From Proteiniborus sp. MB09-C3 (GTDB lineage Bacteria > Bacillota > Clostridia > Tissierellales > Proteiniboraceae), in contig NZ_CP127161.1 in the NCBI RefSeq assembly GCF_030263895.1, positions 2,170,001-2,234,000 on the forward strand: 64,000 bases of DNA, written 5' to 3'. The position numbers and the translations under genes are program-made. Every line of letters begins with the position of its first letter. The first letter of the stretch is position 1. Under the pieces are notes generated by a model, which did no database searches, was not told the origin of the DNA, and saw only the letters and a list, made by a program, of their open reading frames with translations. Shown piece by piece: positions 52,719 through 62,032 of the stretch.

Positions 52719-54629
52719 ATGAAAAACGTCATAATAGGAACTGCTGGACATATAGATCATGGTAAGACTACTTTGATTAAAGCAATTACAGGAAGAGAGA
52801 CTGATAGACTAAAAGAAGAAAAAGAAAGAGGCATATCCATAGAATTAGGATTTACATATTTTGATCTTCCTAGTGGTAGAAGGGCAGGAATAATTGATGT
52901 GCCTGGCCACGAAAAGTTCATAAAAAATATGTTGGCAGGAGTAATGGGAATTGATGTAGTGGTACTAGTTATAGCTGCTGATGAGGGAATTATGCCCCAG
53001 ACTAAGGAACATCTAAATATTTTAAATTTATTAGGAATAAAGAAGGGACTTGTTGTACTGACAAAATCTGATTTAGTGGATGAAGAATGGTTAGCTTTAG
53101 TAGAAGAAGATGTAAAAGATGGTGTAAAAGGTACCTTTTTAGAAGGTAGTCCTATAATACCTGTTTCTTCAGTTACTAAGTCAGGAATAAGTAAAGTAAT
53201 TGAGATAATAGACCATCTTACTGAGGAAGTAAAAGATAGAGATATAAATGAGACTGCTAGATTACCTGTAGATAGAGTATTTTCTATGGCAGGTTTTGGA
53301 ACTGTAGTTACAGGAACTCTATCTGCTGGAAAATTTAAAATAGGAGAAGAAGTCCAGGTTTTCCCAGGAAATAAGACTGGAAGGATAAGAACAATTCAAG
53401 TTCATGGAATGGATAGTGATACTGCATATGGCGGGCAAAGGGTTGCCATTAATATAGCTGGAATTAAGAAAAGTGAAATTGAGAGAGGAAATGTAATTGC
53501 TCCTGTGAACTCAATGGAAGCTACAATGATGGTAGATGTAAAACTTAAGCTTCTGGAGGACTCTCAAAGGATTATTGATAATAGGACAAGGCTTAGACTT
53601 TATACAGGATCCAGCGAAGTTTTATGCAGAGTAGTTTTTCTAGACAGGGAACAACTGACCCCTGGTGAGAGTTGTTATGCTCAGCTTAGACTTGAGGAAG
53701 AAATAGTTGCAAAAAGAAGGGATAGATTTATTATTAGATTTTATTCACCGATGATGACTATAGGTGGCGGCGAAATTCTAGAGCCAAACCCTCCTAAAAG
53801 GAAAAGGTTTGATGCAGATGTAATAAAAGAATTAGAAATAAAAGAAAAAGGTGACATAACTGACATCATAGAAGAAATAATAAAGGATAAGAGCAATATG
53901 TTTCCCACTGTAAAAGATATATCTGTTTTGACAGTCATGACAGTGGAAAAGATAGAAGAAATAATTGACAGGCTAAAAAAGGAAAACAAGATTTTAAGCT
54001 TTAGTTTATTAAAAGACCTTCACATAATCCATGTAGATTATGGTAAATACTTATCTGATAAAATAAGTAATGAACTTAATAATTTCCATCATAACAATCC
54101 TTTAAAGGCAGGAATATCGAAAGAAGAGATTAGGAGTAAATATTTAGGCTCAATTAAACAAAAATTAGGAGATAGTTTCATAAATAAACTCATGGATGAG
54201 GGAGCTATAAAGCTGATAAATCAAAGCCTTGCTTTAGTAGATTTTGAAGTCAAGTTTAGTCCGATACAGGAAGAAGTTAAGAATGAAATAGAGAAAAAAT
54301 TTCTGAAAAATAGATTTAATCCTTTAAAGAAGGAAGAACTTTATAATGAATTGAAATATAGCAGGAAGGATATAGACCAAGTTTATGAAGCATTATTAGA
54401 TATGGGCATACTAGTAAGGCTAAAAGAAGAGAATATTCTTCATAAAGAGGCATATACAGAAGCAGTTGAAATAATGAAGGACTACATTAAAAATAATGGC
54501 TCTATTTCAGCAGCCCAGTTTAGGGATTTACTGAACACAAATAGAAAACTTGCAATAGCTCTTATGGAGTATCTAGATGATTTAAAAATTACAAAGCGTT
54601 TAGGTGACACAAGAGTATTGTATCAATAA
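52719..54629 (+). CDS. selB: Selenocysteine-specific elongation factor SelB
   Basis: 636 aa from the ATG at 52719 (AAGGAGTGA upstream). EF-Tu-like: G1 GHIDHGKTTL, G3 DVPGHEKF, G4 TKSD, then domains II-III and a C-terminal array of winged helices (about 380-636) that binds SECIS hairpins. Delivers Sec-tRNA to UGA. Completes selDAB. Confidence 0.97.
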   Translation: MKNVIIGTAGHIDHGKTTLIKAITGRETDRLKEEKERGISIELGFTYFDLPSGRRAGIIDVPGHEKFIKNMLAGVMGIDVVVLVIAADEGIMPQTKEHLNILNLLGIKKGLVVLTKSDLVDEEWLALVEEDVKDGVKGTFLEGSPIIPVSSVTKSGISKVIEIIDHLTEEVKDRDINETARLPVDRVFSMAGFGTVVTGTLSAGKFKIGEEVQVFPGNKTGRIRTIQVHGMDSDTAYGGQRVAINIAGIKKSEIERGNVIAPVNSMEATMMVDVKLKLLEDSQRIIDNRTRLRLYTGSSEVLCRVVFLDREQLTPGESCYAQLRLEEEIVAKRRDRFIIRFYSPMMTIGGGEILEPNPPKRKRFDADVIKELEIKEKGDITDIIEEIIKDKSNMFPTVKDISVLTVMTVEKIEEIIDRLKKENKILSFSLLKDLHIIHVDYGKYLSDKISNELNNFHHNNPLKAGISKEEIRSKYLGSIKQKLGDSFINKLMDEGAIKLINQSLALVDFEVKFSPIQEEVKNEIEKKFLKNRFNPLKKEELYNELKYSRKDIDQVYEALLDMGILVRLKEENILHKEAYTEAVEIMKDYIKNNGSISAAQFRDLLNTNRKLAIALMEYLDDLKITKRLGDTRVLYQ

Positions 54630-54724
54630 TAATTATATTATATTCTAAAAAGAGGATTAATTAAAGTTATATAGAACTTCTTATATAGAGGTGTAGATAT
54701 TATAATAGAGTTTGGGGTGATATT

Positions 54725-55417
54725 TTGGACACCAAGGTTTTAATTGTCGATGATGAGGCTTTATTAGTAAAGGGACTTAAATATAGCTTGGAACAAGACG
54801 GATATGAAATTGATGTAGCCTATGATGGCTTAGAGGCTTATGAAAAGTTTAAGAAGGGAAATTATGATTTAATAATATTAGATCTTATGCTTCCAGGAAT
54901 AGATGGCCTTGAGGTGTGTCAGAAGGTAAGAGAAAAGTCCCAAGTCCCTATCATTATGCTAACAGCTAAAGGCGAAGATATAAGCAAAATACTAGGACTA
55001 GAATACGGTGCAGATGATTATATGACTAAGCCATTTAATATTTTAGAACTGAAAGCAAGAATAAAGGCAATACTAAGAAGGGTAAATAACAGAGAAACTA
55101 GAATTGGAGAACAAATAATTCAACTGGACAACTTTACTATTAATACCCTAGGAAGGAAGGTTACCGTTAGAGGTCAAGATATTAATTTAACTGCTAAGGA
55201 ATTTGATCTTTTACTTCTATTGGCTTCAAATCCAGGAAAAGTATTTACTAGAGAAGAACTTTTAGAGATTATATGGGGATATGAATACTTTGGAGATTTG
55301 AGAACAGTAGATGTTCACATTAGAAGATTGAGGGAAAAAATAGAGAAAAACTCTAGTCAAGCAGAATATATTTTGACAAAATGGGGAGTTGGTTATTATT
55401 TTAGGAATAAGTCATAA
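54725..55417 (+). CDS. OmpR-family response regulator
   Basis: 230 aa, TTG start 8 nt after GGGGTGAT. Receiver with acidic DDE at 8-10 region, phosphoacceptor Asp53 (IILDLMLPGIDGLE), and Lys in TKPFN; winged-helix DNA-binding domain (about 130-228) with LTAKEFDLLLLLASNPGKVFTREELLEIIWG. Resembles PhoP/WalR-type regulators. Overlaps the kinase frame. Confidence 0.93.
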   Translation: MDTKVLIVDDEALLVKGLKYSLEQDGYEIDVAYDGLEAYEKFKKGNYDLIILDLMLPGIDGLEVCQKVREKSQVPIIMLTAKGEDISKILGLEYGADDYMTKPFNILELKARIKAILRRVNNRETRIGEQIIQLDNFTINTLGRKVTVRGQDINLTAKEFDLLLLLASNPGKVFTREELLEIIWGYEYFGDLRTVDVHIRRLREKIEKNSSQAEYILTKWGVGYYFRNKS

Positions 55418-56840
55418 AGAAAAATATAAGTTTGTCAGTATAAGGTGGAAACTCGTTTCCACCTATTTGTTGTTAGTGATTACTTCACTCCTTATTATCA
55501 ATGTCTTTATAAGCAGATTAATATTAAATATTTATATTGAGCAAAGAAAATCTAATGTACTCATTAGAGCTAATATAGTTTCAAATGATATTAAAAACTT
55601 CATAACATTAAGCTCTGCAAAGGAAGCAATAGTATACGTAAATCCAATAGCCGAAAAATATAGTAAAGAGATTAGAGGAAGAATAATTGTAGTAGACAAA
55701 GAAGGCATAGTAAAGGGAGATTCTAATAAAGAATATTTAGGCGAAACTTTTAGACACACTGAGATCCGAAATGCCCTAAAAGGGCAGACTTCCACCAATA
55801 TTTATAATTTTAAAGAATATGGGCATGTTCTATATGCAGCTGTACCTGCAATTGTTCATAATAGAATAGTTGGGGCTACGCTTGTGTCAGTATCTATAAA
55901 TGATATATATAAAGATTTAAGTCATATCAACCAAAACCTTTTCTTCATTTCGACAACATGTATAGCTTTAATAGCCATTATTAGTTTTATTTTCTTAGAT
56001 TTTTCATTTAAACCTTTAGAGAGATTTACAAAGGCCATAAACAGCATGGCAAAAGGAGACTTTAAGCAGAAAGTTCATATTAATACCAACGATGAATTTA
56101 AGAATATGGCAGATGCCTTTAATGCTATGATAATGAAGCTAGACCAAGTGGATAAGCAAAGAAATGAATTTGTGGCCAATGTTTCTCATGAGCTGCGTAC
56201 TCCAATAAGTTCTATAAAACTCTTATCAGAGTCACTTCTTCATCAGGATGAAGATAACATTTATATCTATAAGGAATTTATGGAGGATATTTCTGCAGAG
56301 GCAGATAGATTAAATAATATCATAAATGAGTTATTAGCTCTAGTTGATTTAGATAAGGAGAAACTTCATATAAACTATAAAATAACTTACATGAACTTTT
56401 TACTTGAAAAAATTGTTAATAGATTGAAGCCTTTAGCAGAAAGAAAGAATATTAAGTTGACCTTAGAGTCTGATGAGAAGATACAGATAAAAGTAGATCC
56501 TGAGAAAATACAGCAAGCCATAATCAATATTATTGAAAATGCTATTAAATATACTCAAGAAGCTGGAAAAGTACAAGTGAGGCTATATTCTCAAGGAAAA
56601 TGGTGTATTATAGAGGTAAAGGACAATGGCATAGGAATTCCTGAAAGTAGTCTCAAACAAATATTTGATAGATTTTATAGAGTGGATAAAGCCAGATCAA
56701 GAAAAACAGGGGGAACAGGATTAGGCTTATCTATTTCAGATCAGATCGTTATGCTACATCAAGGGATTATTGAAGTTGAAAGTAAGATAGGAGAGGGGAG
56801 CAGCTTTTATATTAAAATACCTAATGATATAAAACTATAA
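55389..56840 (+). CDS. PhoR/WalK-like sensor histidine kinase
   Basis: Up to 483 aa. The start is unclear: TTG 55389 has GGGGAG only one base upstream, and no ATG/GTG/TTG with good spacing lies between it and the first helix; a rare ATA start near 55407 is possible. Two helices (about 20-42 and 180-202) bracket an extracellular Cache-like sensor; HAMP, HisKA with His267 in NVSHELRTPISS, and HATPase_c (NIIENAIKYT, DNGIGIPE, TGGTGLGLSI) follow. Pairs with the overlapping regulator. Confidence 0.9.
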   Translation: MVIILGISHKEKYKFVSIRWKLVSTYLLLVITSLLIINVFISRLILNIYIEQRKSNVLIRANIVSNDIKNFITLSSAKEAIVYVNPIAEKYSKEIRGRIIVVDKEGIVKGDSNKEYLGETFRHTEIRNALKGQTSTNIYNFKEYGHVLYAAVPAIVHNRIVGATLVSVSINDIYKDLSHINQNLFFISTTCIALIAIISFIFLDFSFKPLERFTKAINSMAKGDFKQKVHINTNDEFKNMADAFNAMIMKLDQVDKQRNEFVANVSHELRTPISSIKLLSESLLHQDEDNIYIYKEFMEDISAEADRLNNIINELLALVDLDKEKLHINYKITYMNFLLEKIVNRLKPLAERKNIKLTLESDEKIQIKVDPEKIQQAIINIIENAIKYTQEAGKVQVRLYSQGKWCIIEVKDNGIGIPESSLKQIFDRFYRVDKARSRKTGGTGLGLSISDQIVMLHQGIIEVESKIGEGSSFYIKIPNDIKL

Positions 56841-56912
56841 TCACAGGACTTTTTTTATAAGGAATTTTATTATATGTCATTAGATATTTATAAAAGTATG
56901 GAGGATTTTATT

Positions 56913-57788
56913 ATGGGGAATAAACCTAAGCTTTTTTTAATTTTAATTCTGGTTGTTTTTCTGGCTGGCTGCCAAAGCTATACAATACTAAATGAGAATG
57001 ACATGGATTATCCATCAATTAATCCAATGCCAGATGGAGATGAAGCTGAGATTCGTTTATTTTATCCACACAAGGAAGAAAATGTCTTATTAGAGGAAGT
57101 TAGAATAGTGAATCTTGAAAATAAAAGATTAGAAGATGTAGTTATTGATGAGCTTTTAAAAGGAACGCGTCAAGCTGGACTAAGAAAAATAGTTCCTAAT
57201 GGAGTAAAATTGCTATCTATTTATACCCAAGGCTCAATTGTATATGTGAACTTCAATAAGGCATTTATAAAAGAAAAAACAGAAGAAGTAGATGAAGTTC
57301 TCATTATCTATTCCATAGTGAATAGTTTAACATCAATCGAAGATATTGATAAAGTGCAGATACTTATAGAGGGAGAAAAAAGAGAGAATTTTAACAAACA
57401 TAAATTAAATGAACCTCTAGGATTTAGTCATGTATTATTAGAACTACCGTATAATAGTCCTGAATCTATAGCGAAGGAGTATTATGATGCATTTTTGACT
57501 AGGGACTACAGGAAGATGCTTGCAATGGAGTCAGCACGGGATGTTAACGAGACAGGATATAATGTATACACTTCATATTATGAAACAAAGGAGTTAGGGT
57601 TGGTACATTATGAAATCAATAATGTTGAGATAATTAAGTATGATAGTGAAATAATATTTCTATATGAGTTAAACCTATATTATTCTGATGGACGTATCAA
57701 TAAAAATAATTGGATAGAAATGAATTTAAAATATGAAGATAATAAATTTTTTATTACTAAAATAAAGAACTATGAAGAGAATAAATAG
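56913..57788 (+). CDS. GerMN-domain lipoprotein
   Basis: 291 aa from the ATG at 56913 after TGGAGGA. Lipobox FLAGC (Cys at about 21). GerMN domain at about 45-150: EIRLFYPHKEENVLLEE, VVIDELLKGTRQAGLRKIVPNGVKLL, IVYVNFNKAFIKE. The C-terminal half (about 175-291) looks like an NTF2-like fold. GerM-type proteins take part in sporulation and germination, but the gene follows a two-component system and might be its target. Confidence 0.85.
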   Translation: MGNKPKLFLILILVVFLAGCQSYTILNENDMDYPSINPMPDGDEAEIRLFYPHKEENVLLEEVRIVNLENKRLEDVVIDELLKGTRQAGLRKIVPNGVKLLSIYTQGSIVYVNFNKAFIKEKTEEVDEVLIIYSIVNSLTSIEDIDKVQILIEGEKRENFNKHKLNEPLGFSHVLLELPYNSPESIAKEYYDAFLTRDYRKMLAMESARDVNETGYNVYTSYYETKELGLVHYEINNVEIIKYDSEIIFLYELNLYYSDGRINKNNWIEMNLKYEDNKFFITKIKNYEENK

Positions 57789-57831
57789 TTCCGACTAATT
57801 AATTGGAAAACAAAAGAGAAAGGATTGTAAC

Positions 57832-58518
57832 ATGAGAATAAATAAATACATCAGTGAAACAGGCATTTGCTCTAGAAGAGAGGCAGATAAAATCGTTGAA
57901 GAAGAAAGAGTAACCATTAATGGGCAGATTGCCAATTTAGGTAGCTTAGTACAAGATGACGATAAAGTATCCATTGATGGAAAACAAATTGGTAAGAAAA
58001 GAAAACATGTATATATTGCTTTAAATAAACCAGTGGGGATTACATGCACTACAGAAAGACATATTAAAGGAAACATTATTGATTTTGTCAATCATCCTGA
58101 ACGTATTTTTCATATTGGAAGGTTAGACAAGGACTCTCAAGGACTGATATTGCTAACAAATGATGGTGATATAGTTAATAAAATATTACGTGCTGAGAAC
58201 AATCACGAAAAGGAGTATGTTGTAATGGTAAACAAGCCTATTACTCCGTATTTTGTACAGGGCATGTCTAAAGGAGTAAAAATCCTAGGCACAGTAACTA
58301 AGCCATGTAAAGTAACTGTTATTGATAACAAAACCTTTCGCATTGTCTTGACTCAAGGTCTTAATAGACAAATTAGACGTATGTGTCAGGCCTTTGGATA
58401 TCAAGTTGTGAAACTAAATCGTATTAGAATAATGAATATTAAGCTTGGAAACCTGAAGATTGGGCAATGGCGCAATCTTACTACAGAGGAACTAAGAGAG
58501 CTTAGAAGAAACCTATGA
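57832..58518 (+). CDS. rluF: 23S rRNA pseudouridine synthase RluF-like
   Basis: 228 aa. S4 RNA-binding domain (1-60, [22 protein letters not shown]), catalytic [17 protein letters not shown] with the nucleophilic Asp, and [24 protein letters not shown]. The motifs fit RsuA/RluF family; RluF (U2604) rather than RluB is favoured by [12 protein letters not shown], but specificity is not certain. Confidence 0.9.
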   Translation: MRINKYISETGICSRREADKIVEEERVTINGQIANLGSLVQDDDKVSIDGKQIGKKRKHVYIALNKPVGITCTTERHIKGNIIDFVNHPERIFHIGRLDKDSQGLILLTNDGDIVNKILRAENNHEKEYVVMVNKPITPYFVQGMSKGVKILGTVTKPCKVTVIDNKTFRIVLTQGLNRQIRRMCQAFGYQVVKLNRIRIMNIKLGNLKIGQWRNLTTEELRELRRNL

Positions 58519-58542
58519 TATTTTTTGTAGAATAATCCTAGC

Positions 58543-58571
58543 TTGAATCAAAAAAACATGTATGTTATAAT
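58543..58571 (+). promoter_or_regulatory. Promoter of tRNA-Sec
   Basis: TTGAAT (58543-58548), 17-bp spacer, TATAAT (58566-58571), 28 bp before the mature 5' end. Confidence 0.85.
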
Positions 58572-58599
58572 CTAATAGTGTTAATAATTATAGCATAAT

Positions 58600-58696
58600 G
58601 GGAGTAGATGGGTGCTGGTGTGCCCTCTGGTCTTCAAAACCAGCGCGAGGGGTTAGGAGCCTCTTGGGTGAGTTCGATTCTCACATATTCCCGCCA
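58600..58696 (+). tRNA. selC: tRNA-Sec (anticodon TCA)
   Basis: 97 nt including an encoded CCA end. Acceptor GGGAGTA pairs with the 3' TATTCCC (one G-U pair). The anticodon stem CTGGT/ACCAG holds loop CTTCAAA with TCA at 58634-58636. A long variable arm (GCGAGGGG...CCTCTTG) and the T-arm GTTCGATTC are typical of selC. Served by selDAB upstream. Confidence 0.97.
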
Positions 58697-58706
58697 TTAG
58701 TATATT

Positions 58707-58728
58707 AGCTGCTTCGGCGGCTTTTTTG
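58707..58728 (+). terminator. Rho-independent terminator of tRNA-Sec
   Basis: AGCTGC-TTCG-GCGGCT stem (one G-U pair), UUCG tetraloop, TTTTTT. Confidence 0.9.
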
Positions 58729-58998
58729 TTTTTTTGTTCTTGTATAAAACTATATCTGATTTCCTCATACTTATCTTTTAACTCTAAAGAAGATGTTTTA
58801 AATATTGGATTTATTGCCTCACCGGCCATTTTTATACTAGGGAAATACCTCTCTATTTTTAGTATTATCACTTTTTATTTAATCTATCTAAAACATGTCA
58901 CCTTAGGGATAAATAATTTATATAAGAAAGGCTTTTATATAATAATTGATACACAGATATCCTATTTTCTCAATACAATGATTAGAGAGGTGATAAAT
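58729..58998. other. AT-rich spacer after tRNA-Sec
   Basis: 270 bp with open frames on both strands but no start with a ribosome-binding site; base composition is uniformly AT-rich. The only clear signal is the GAGAGGTGAT site for the gene at 58999. Confidence 0.4.
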
Positions 58999-59253
58999 AT
59001 GGGTGGTTCTAATAAATCTGGATGTAAAATTGACCCGCTTCAATTAGCATTAATAGGTACTTTTCTGACTATGGTAGGTGACTTTACAAGCTTTTTAGGA
59101 GTGTTTGCTGACATACAAAGCTCGAGCTGTGAAGATAAGGACCAGAAACAAACTCAAATTAATCCAAACAAAATATATGCAGAAAATAAAATAAAAGAAT
59201 TAGAATATGAGATATATAAGCTTAAAAAAGAAATTGATGATTTCAATACTTAG
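58999..59253 (+). CDS. Small membrane protein with coiled-coil tail, 84 aa
   Basis: ATG at 58999, 7 nt after GAGGTGA. MGGSNKSGCKIDPLQLALIG leads into a hydrophobic stretch (about 14-33, LALIGTFLTMVGDFTSFLGVF). A Lys/Glu-rich coiled coil follows (KIKELEYEIYKLKKEIDDF). Unassigned. Small clostridial proteins beginning GGSNKSGCK are familiar in outline, but no function is known to me. Confidence 0.65.
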   Translation: MGGSNKSGCKIDPLQLALIGTFLTMVGDFTSFLGVFADIQSSSCEDKDQKQTQINPNKIYAENKIKELEYEIYKLKKEIDDFNT

Positions 59254-59299
59254 AATAATTAAAAAGAGAAATAGGCTTTTTTCTCAAACTTTATTAACA

Positions 59300-59334
59300 A
59301 AAGAAAATATGTCGCTTCTTTTCTTTATTTTTTT
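59300..59334 (+). terminator. Rho-independent terminator
   Basis: AAAGAAAA/TTTTCTTT stem with an 11-nt loop, then ATTTTTTT. Confidence 0.7.
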
Positions 59335-59420
59335 ACTATTCATTGATATAATGATATAGATTGAAAATGTACAGTCCTATTAATTGTGTTCTATACTTTC
59401 TTTTGAAAGGAGCTTGATTT

Positions 59421-59801
59421 ATGAAAGATAGGAGAAATATTATGGTTTGTGTTACCCAGCAAAAAACTTGTGAAAGGCTTATAAAGGGTGGCCATAATGA
59501 GATGGGAGAAGGAGACAGTTTATTTGTTATACATGTTGTAAGCGAAAAAGATAATTTTCTATACAATTCAAATGACGGAGAGGCTTTAGAATACCTGTTT
59601 GAAGTATCTAAGAAGGTAGGAGCAGATTTAACGGTTATAAGGTCGAAGGATGTTATTAAGGCTATTTCTGATTTTGCATTAAAGAACGATATAACACATA
59701 TAATAATGGGATCATCACCTAATGGTGAAGAAATTGAAAACAATAGTATTGGATTAGTACTTAAAAAAATGCTTCCAAAAGCTAGGTTTATTATAATCTA
59801 G
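59421..59801 (+). CDS. Usp-domain (UspA/KdpD-like) protein
   Basis: 126 aa. RNIMVCVTQQKTCERLIKGG matches the start of KdpD-like Usp domains, and the C-terminus ITHIIMGSSPNGE has the G-x-S nucleotide-binding pattern, though the usual G-2x-G-9x-G run is only partial. Soluble. Role in stress or nucleotide sensing is inferred from the family. Confidence 0.85.
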   Translation: MKDRRNIMVCVTQQKTCERLIKGGHNEMGEGDSLFVIHVVSEKDNFLYNSNDGEALEYLFEVSKKVGADLTVIRSKDVIKAISDFALKNDITHIIMGSSPNGEEIENNSIGLVLKKMLPKARFIII

Positions 59802-59818
59802 TACTTTATTTTCGAATT

Positions 59819-59869
59819 AAATACACTCCTTATGGGAAATATATTTATATTACCGAAAGGAGTGTATTT
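59819..59869 (+). promoter_or_regulatory. 13-bp perfect hairpin sequestering the dsrE-like ribosome-binding site
   Basis: AAATACACTCCTT (59819-59831) and AAGGAGTGTATTT (59857-59869), 25-nt loop. The right arm contains the AAGGAG used by the TTG at 59872. The arm is followed by T, C, TT, so it may also end usp transcripts. Confidence 0.7.
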
Positions 59870-59871
59870 TC

Positions 59872-60348
59872 TTGTCTAGAAGACTAAATTTATTAGTTTT
59901 TAGTGGCGATTATGATAAGGCATTAGCTGCATTGGTTCTTGCCAATGGTGCAAGAGAATTAGATATGGAAGTTACTATATTTTGTGCCTTTTGGGGGTTA
60001 TTAATGGTACGAGATGAGGATAAAAGTGTATCTGGAAACAAGTCTTTTTTTGAAAAAGTGTTTAGTATGTTTACTCCAAAGGGTGCTGAAAAGTTGGCTT
60101 TGTCAAGGATGAACATGGGTGGAGTAGGTAAAGGAATGTTAAAGAAAATGATGAAGGATAAAGAAAAACCTATGCTAAAGGATTTTCTTGATGGTGCTAG
60201 GAAAAAAGGTGTTAAGTTTTATGGTTGTAAACTATCACAGGAGATAATGGGATTTAAAAAAGAAGAATTTATTCCAGAATTAGAAATCATCGAAGTTTAT
60301 GAATATCTTAAAGATGCTTTAGAGTCAGATATTGAGCTTTTTATATAA
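59872..60348 (+). CDS. DsrE/DsrF/DrsH-like family protein
   Basis: 158 aa, TTG start after AAAGGAGTG. RRLNLLVFSGDYDKALAALVLANGA and TIFCAFWGLLMVR, then a basic Met/Lys-rich middle (MNMGGVGKGMLKKMMKD) and YGCKLSQEIMGF with the conserved Cys. These peroxiredoxin-fold proteins take part in sulfur or selenium transfer; some are membrane linked. Nearness to the Sec genes is suggestive but not proof. Confidence 0.85.
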   Translation: MSRRLNLLVFSGDYDKALAALVLANGARELDMEVTIFCAFWGLLMVRDEDKSVSGNKSFFEKVFSMFTPKGAEKLALSRMNMGGVGKGMLKKMMKDKEKPMLKDFLDGARKKGVKFYGCKLSQEIMGFKKEEFIPELEIIEVYEYLKDALESDIELFI

Positions 60349-60452
60349 AAAAATCTTAAAAATGCCTTTTATCTTATTTATTTGTAGAAAACATGTGACA
60401 CAATATGCTAAAAATGATAAAATATACTCAAATAAGGTGAGAGGAAGATTTT

Positions 60453-61853
60453 ATGCTAGACCCATATTTAAAAAATCTTGAGGTTTTTGATGTTTATTGT
60501 CAAAATGATTATCAAGAAATTTATGCATGCAAACATAAGGAAAAAAACGCATATTATCTTTTGAATTTAATAAAAGACAAGGAACTATTTGATGGAGTTG
60601 ATTTTAAGGAATTTAGAAAGTGCATTTCGTCTATTGTAGAAATTGAGGAAACAGATGAGGCTATACTCATAATCACAGAGCATTATTCTTATAAATCATT
60701 ATTAGAATATGTAGAGAAAGATGATATGACTTTAACAAAGCAGATAAATAATGTCACATATATAATGGAGACTTTATTAAGGCTGAAAGATTTACCCTAT
60801 GGATTTTTTGTGTCATTATTTAATTGCAATAATATATTAATAGATAACAATAGGGAGATTAAATTATCAGGCATCTTATTGTTAAATCCTGAAATAATGA
60901 ATGCCAGCATAGAAGAAGCTCTAATGACTATTGCTAATGCAATACATCTGTTTTTTGCTAGGAAGGAGATAATTGATAGAAACATATCTAAAGGGATACC
61001 TCCTGATATAGAGAAAATGATTAATAAATGCTTAAGTGGTGATTATTTAGGAATTATGGACTTAGTTCTTGATTTCAGGTCCACTAGTATCTATAATCTT
61101 ATAAATCCAGAAAAAGAGGATGTTAAGAGAGTTACTCGCATGAGAAAGAGCATGTCAAGGAAGAGAATAACCTACAATGTCAGAACTAAAGGCATACTAG
61201 TAGCATTATTATTGATTCCAATAATTGTTTGGGGTTCCTATTCTCTGTTGAAACATGACAAAATCGATAAAGATACAATAATCAAAAATACACCAGTAGA
61301 TATCCAAGACAATATTGATGCTGACGAAGAAAGCAATGATGAAGCAACTAATTTTGATGAGGACATTGGACAAGTAGAAGACTCTTATTTAGATGATATT
61401 TTCAATTACAAAGAAGAGCTAGATAAGTTCTTCAATGAGGATAAAATTAAGCAATTAAATGAAGATAGAATAGGAATTATTGACTCTTCAAAATTTCATA
61501 GAGGGGAATTTTCTATAAAGGCTCATAATGACAAAACTGAAAAATCCTCGTATCTAGTTGGTTATATAGATTTTGGAGATGATAACTTTTCTTACGTAAA
61601 AAATAGAACTGTAAATTTATCTTTATGGCTTAATTCCGATGTAGGCACAGATTGTTCAATTATTTTAAAGCTAGGGTCAGATGATAAAATACTTACTCAA
61701 GTAGTTAAGAAGGCAAGTGTGAAGGAAAACACATGGATATTACATAATATTGAGGTAAACACGAAAAATGGTAAATACATAGAAATCTACATAGATATAA
61801 AACCTAATGATATAATATGGGTAGATACAATGGATATTGATGTATTAAAATAA
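60453..61853 (+). CDS. Membrane-anchored pseudokinase-like protein with extracellular beta domain
   Basis: 466 aa. Residues about 1-225 resemble a bacterial Ser/Thr kinase fold: a degenerate N-lobe, then GFFVSLFNCNNILIDNNREIKLSGI, which lines up with the catalytic loop N (NILID) and the strand before DFG, but HRD is absent and DFG is SGI; no beta-3 Lys is obvious. A basic juxtamembrane segment, one helix (about 247-265), an acidic linker and a C-terminal beta-sandwich-like domain (about 310-466) follow. Probably a signalling scaffold. Directly upstream of addB but with its own terminator. Confidence 0.65.
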   Translation: MLDPYLKNLEVFDVYCQNDYQEIYACKHKEKNAYYLLNLIKDKELFDGVDFKEFRKCISSIVEIEETDEAILIITEHYSYKSLLEYVEKDDMTLTKQINNVTYIMETLLRLKDLPYGFFVSLFNCNNILIDNNREIKLSGILLLNPEIMNASIEEALMTIANAIHLFFARKEIIDRNISKGIPPDIEKMINKCLSGDYLGIMDLVLDFRSTSIYNLINPEKEDVKRVTRMRKSMSRKRITYNVRTKGILVALLLIPIIVWGSYSLLKHDKIDKDTIIKNTPVDIQDNIDADEESNDEATNFDEDIGQVEDSYLDDIFNYKEELDKFFNEDKIKQLNEDRIGIIDSSKFHRGEFSIKAHNDKTEKSSYLVGYIDFGDDNFSYVKNRTVNLSLWLNSDVGTDCSIILKLGSDDKILTQVVKKASVKENTWILHNIEVNTKNGKYIEIYIDIKPNDIIWVDTMDIDVLK

Positions 61854-61879
61854 GATGGCTTTGAGTCATCTTTTTTTTA
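61853..61879 (+). terminator. Rho-independent terminator
   Basis: AAGATG/CATCTT stem with a 9-nt loop and eight Ts after the pseudokinase-like gene. Confidence 0.75.
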
Positions 61880-62032
61880 TAGATATATAATTTGGGTTAG
61901 ACCGTAGATTAAAATTTTCTGTTAAGTAAGTTTCAAAAAAGCTGCCTTATAATACTTCAATAGGTTTTTTTAAAAAGGATATATATAAAAAAAATAGAAT
62001 AATAGAATATAGGTTTAAAATGAGGTGATATT

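Noticed and set aside
58653-58871. Minus-strand open frame overlapping tRNA-Sec
   Set aside because: It reads through the tRNA T-arm and acceptor stem (GICENRTHPRGS is the reverse of a tRNA), a classic annotation artefact.
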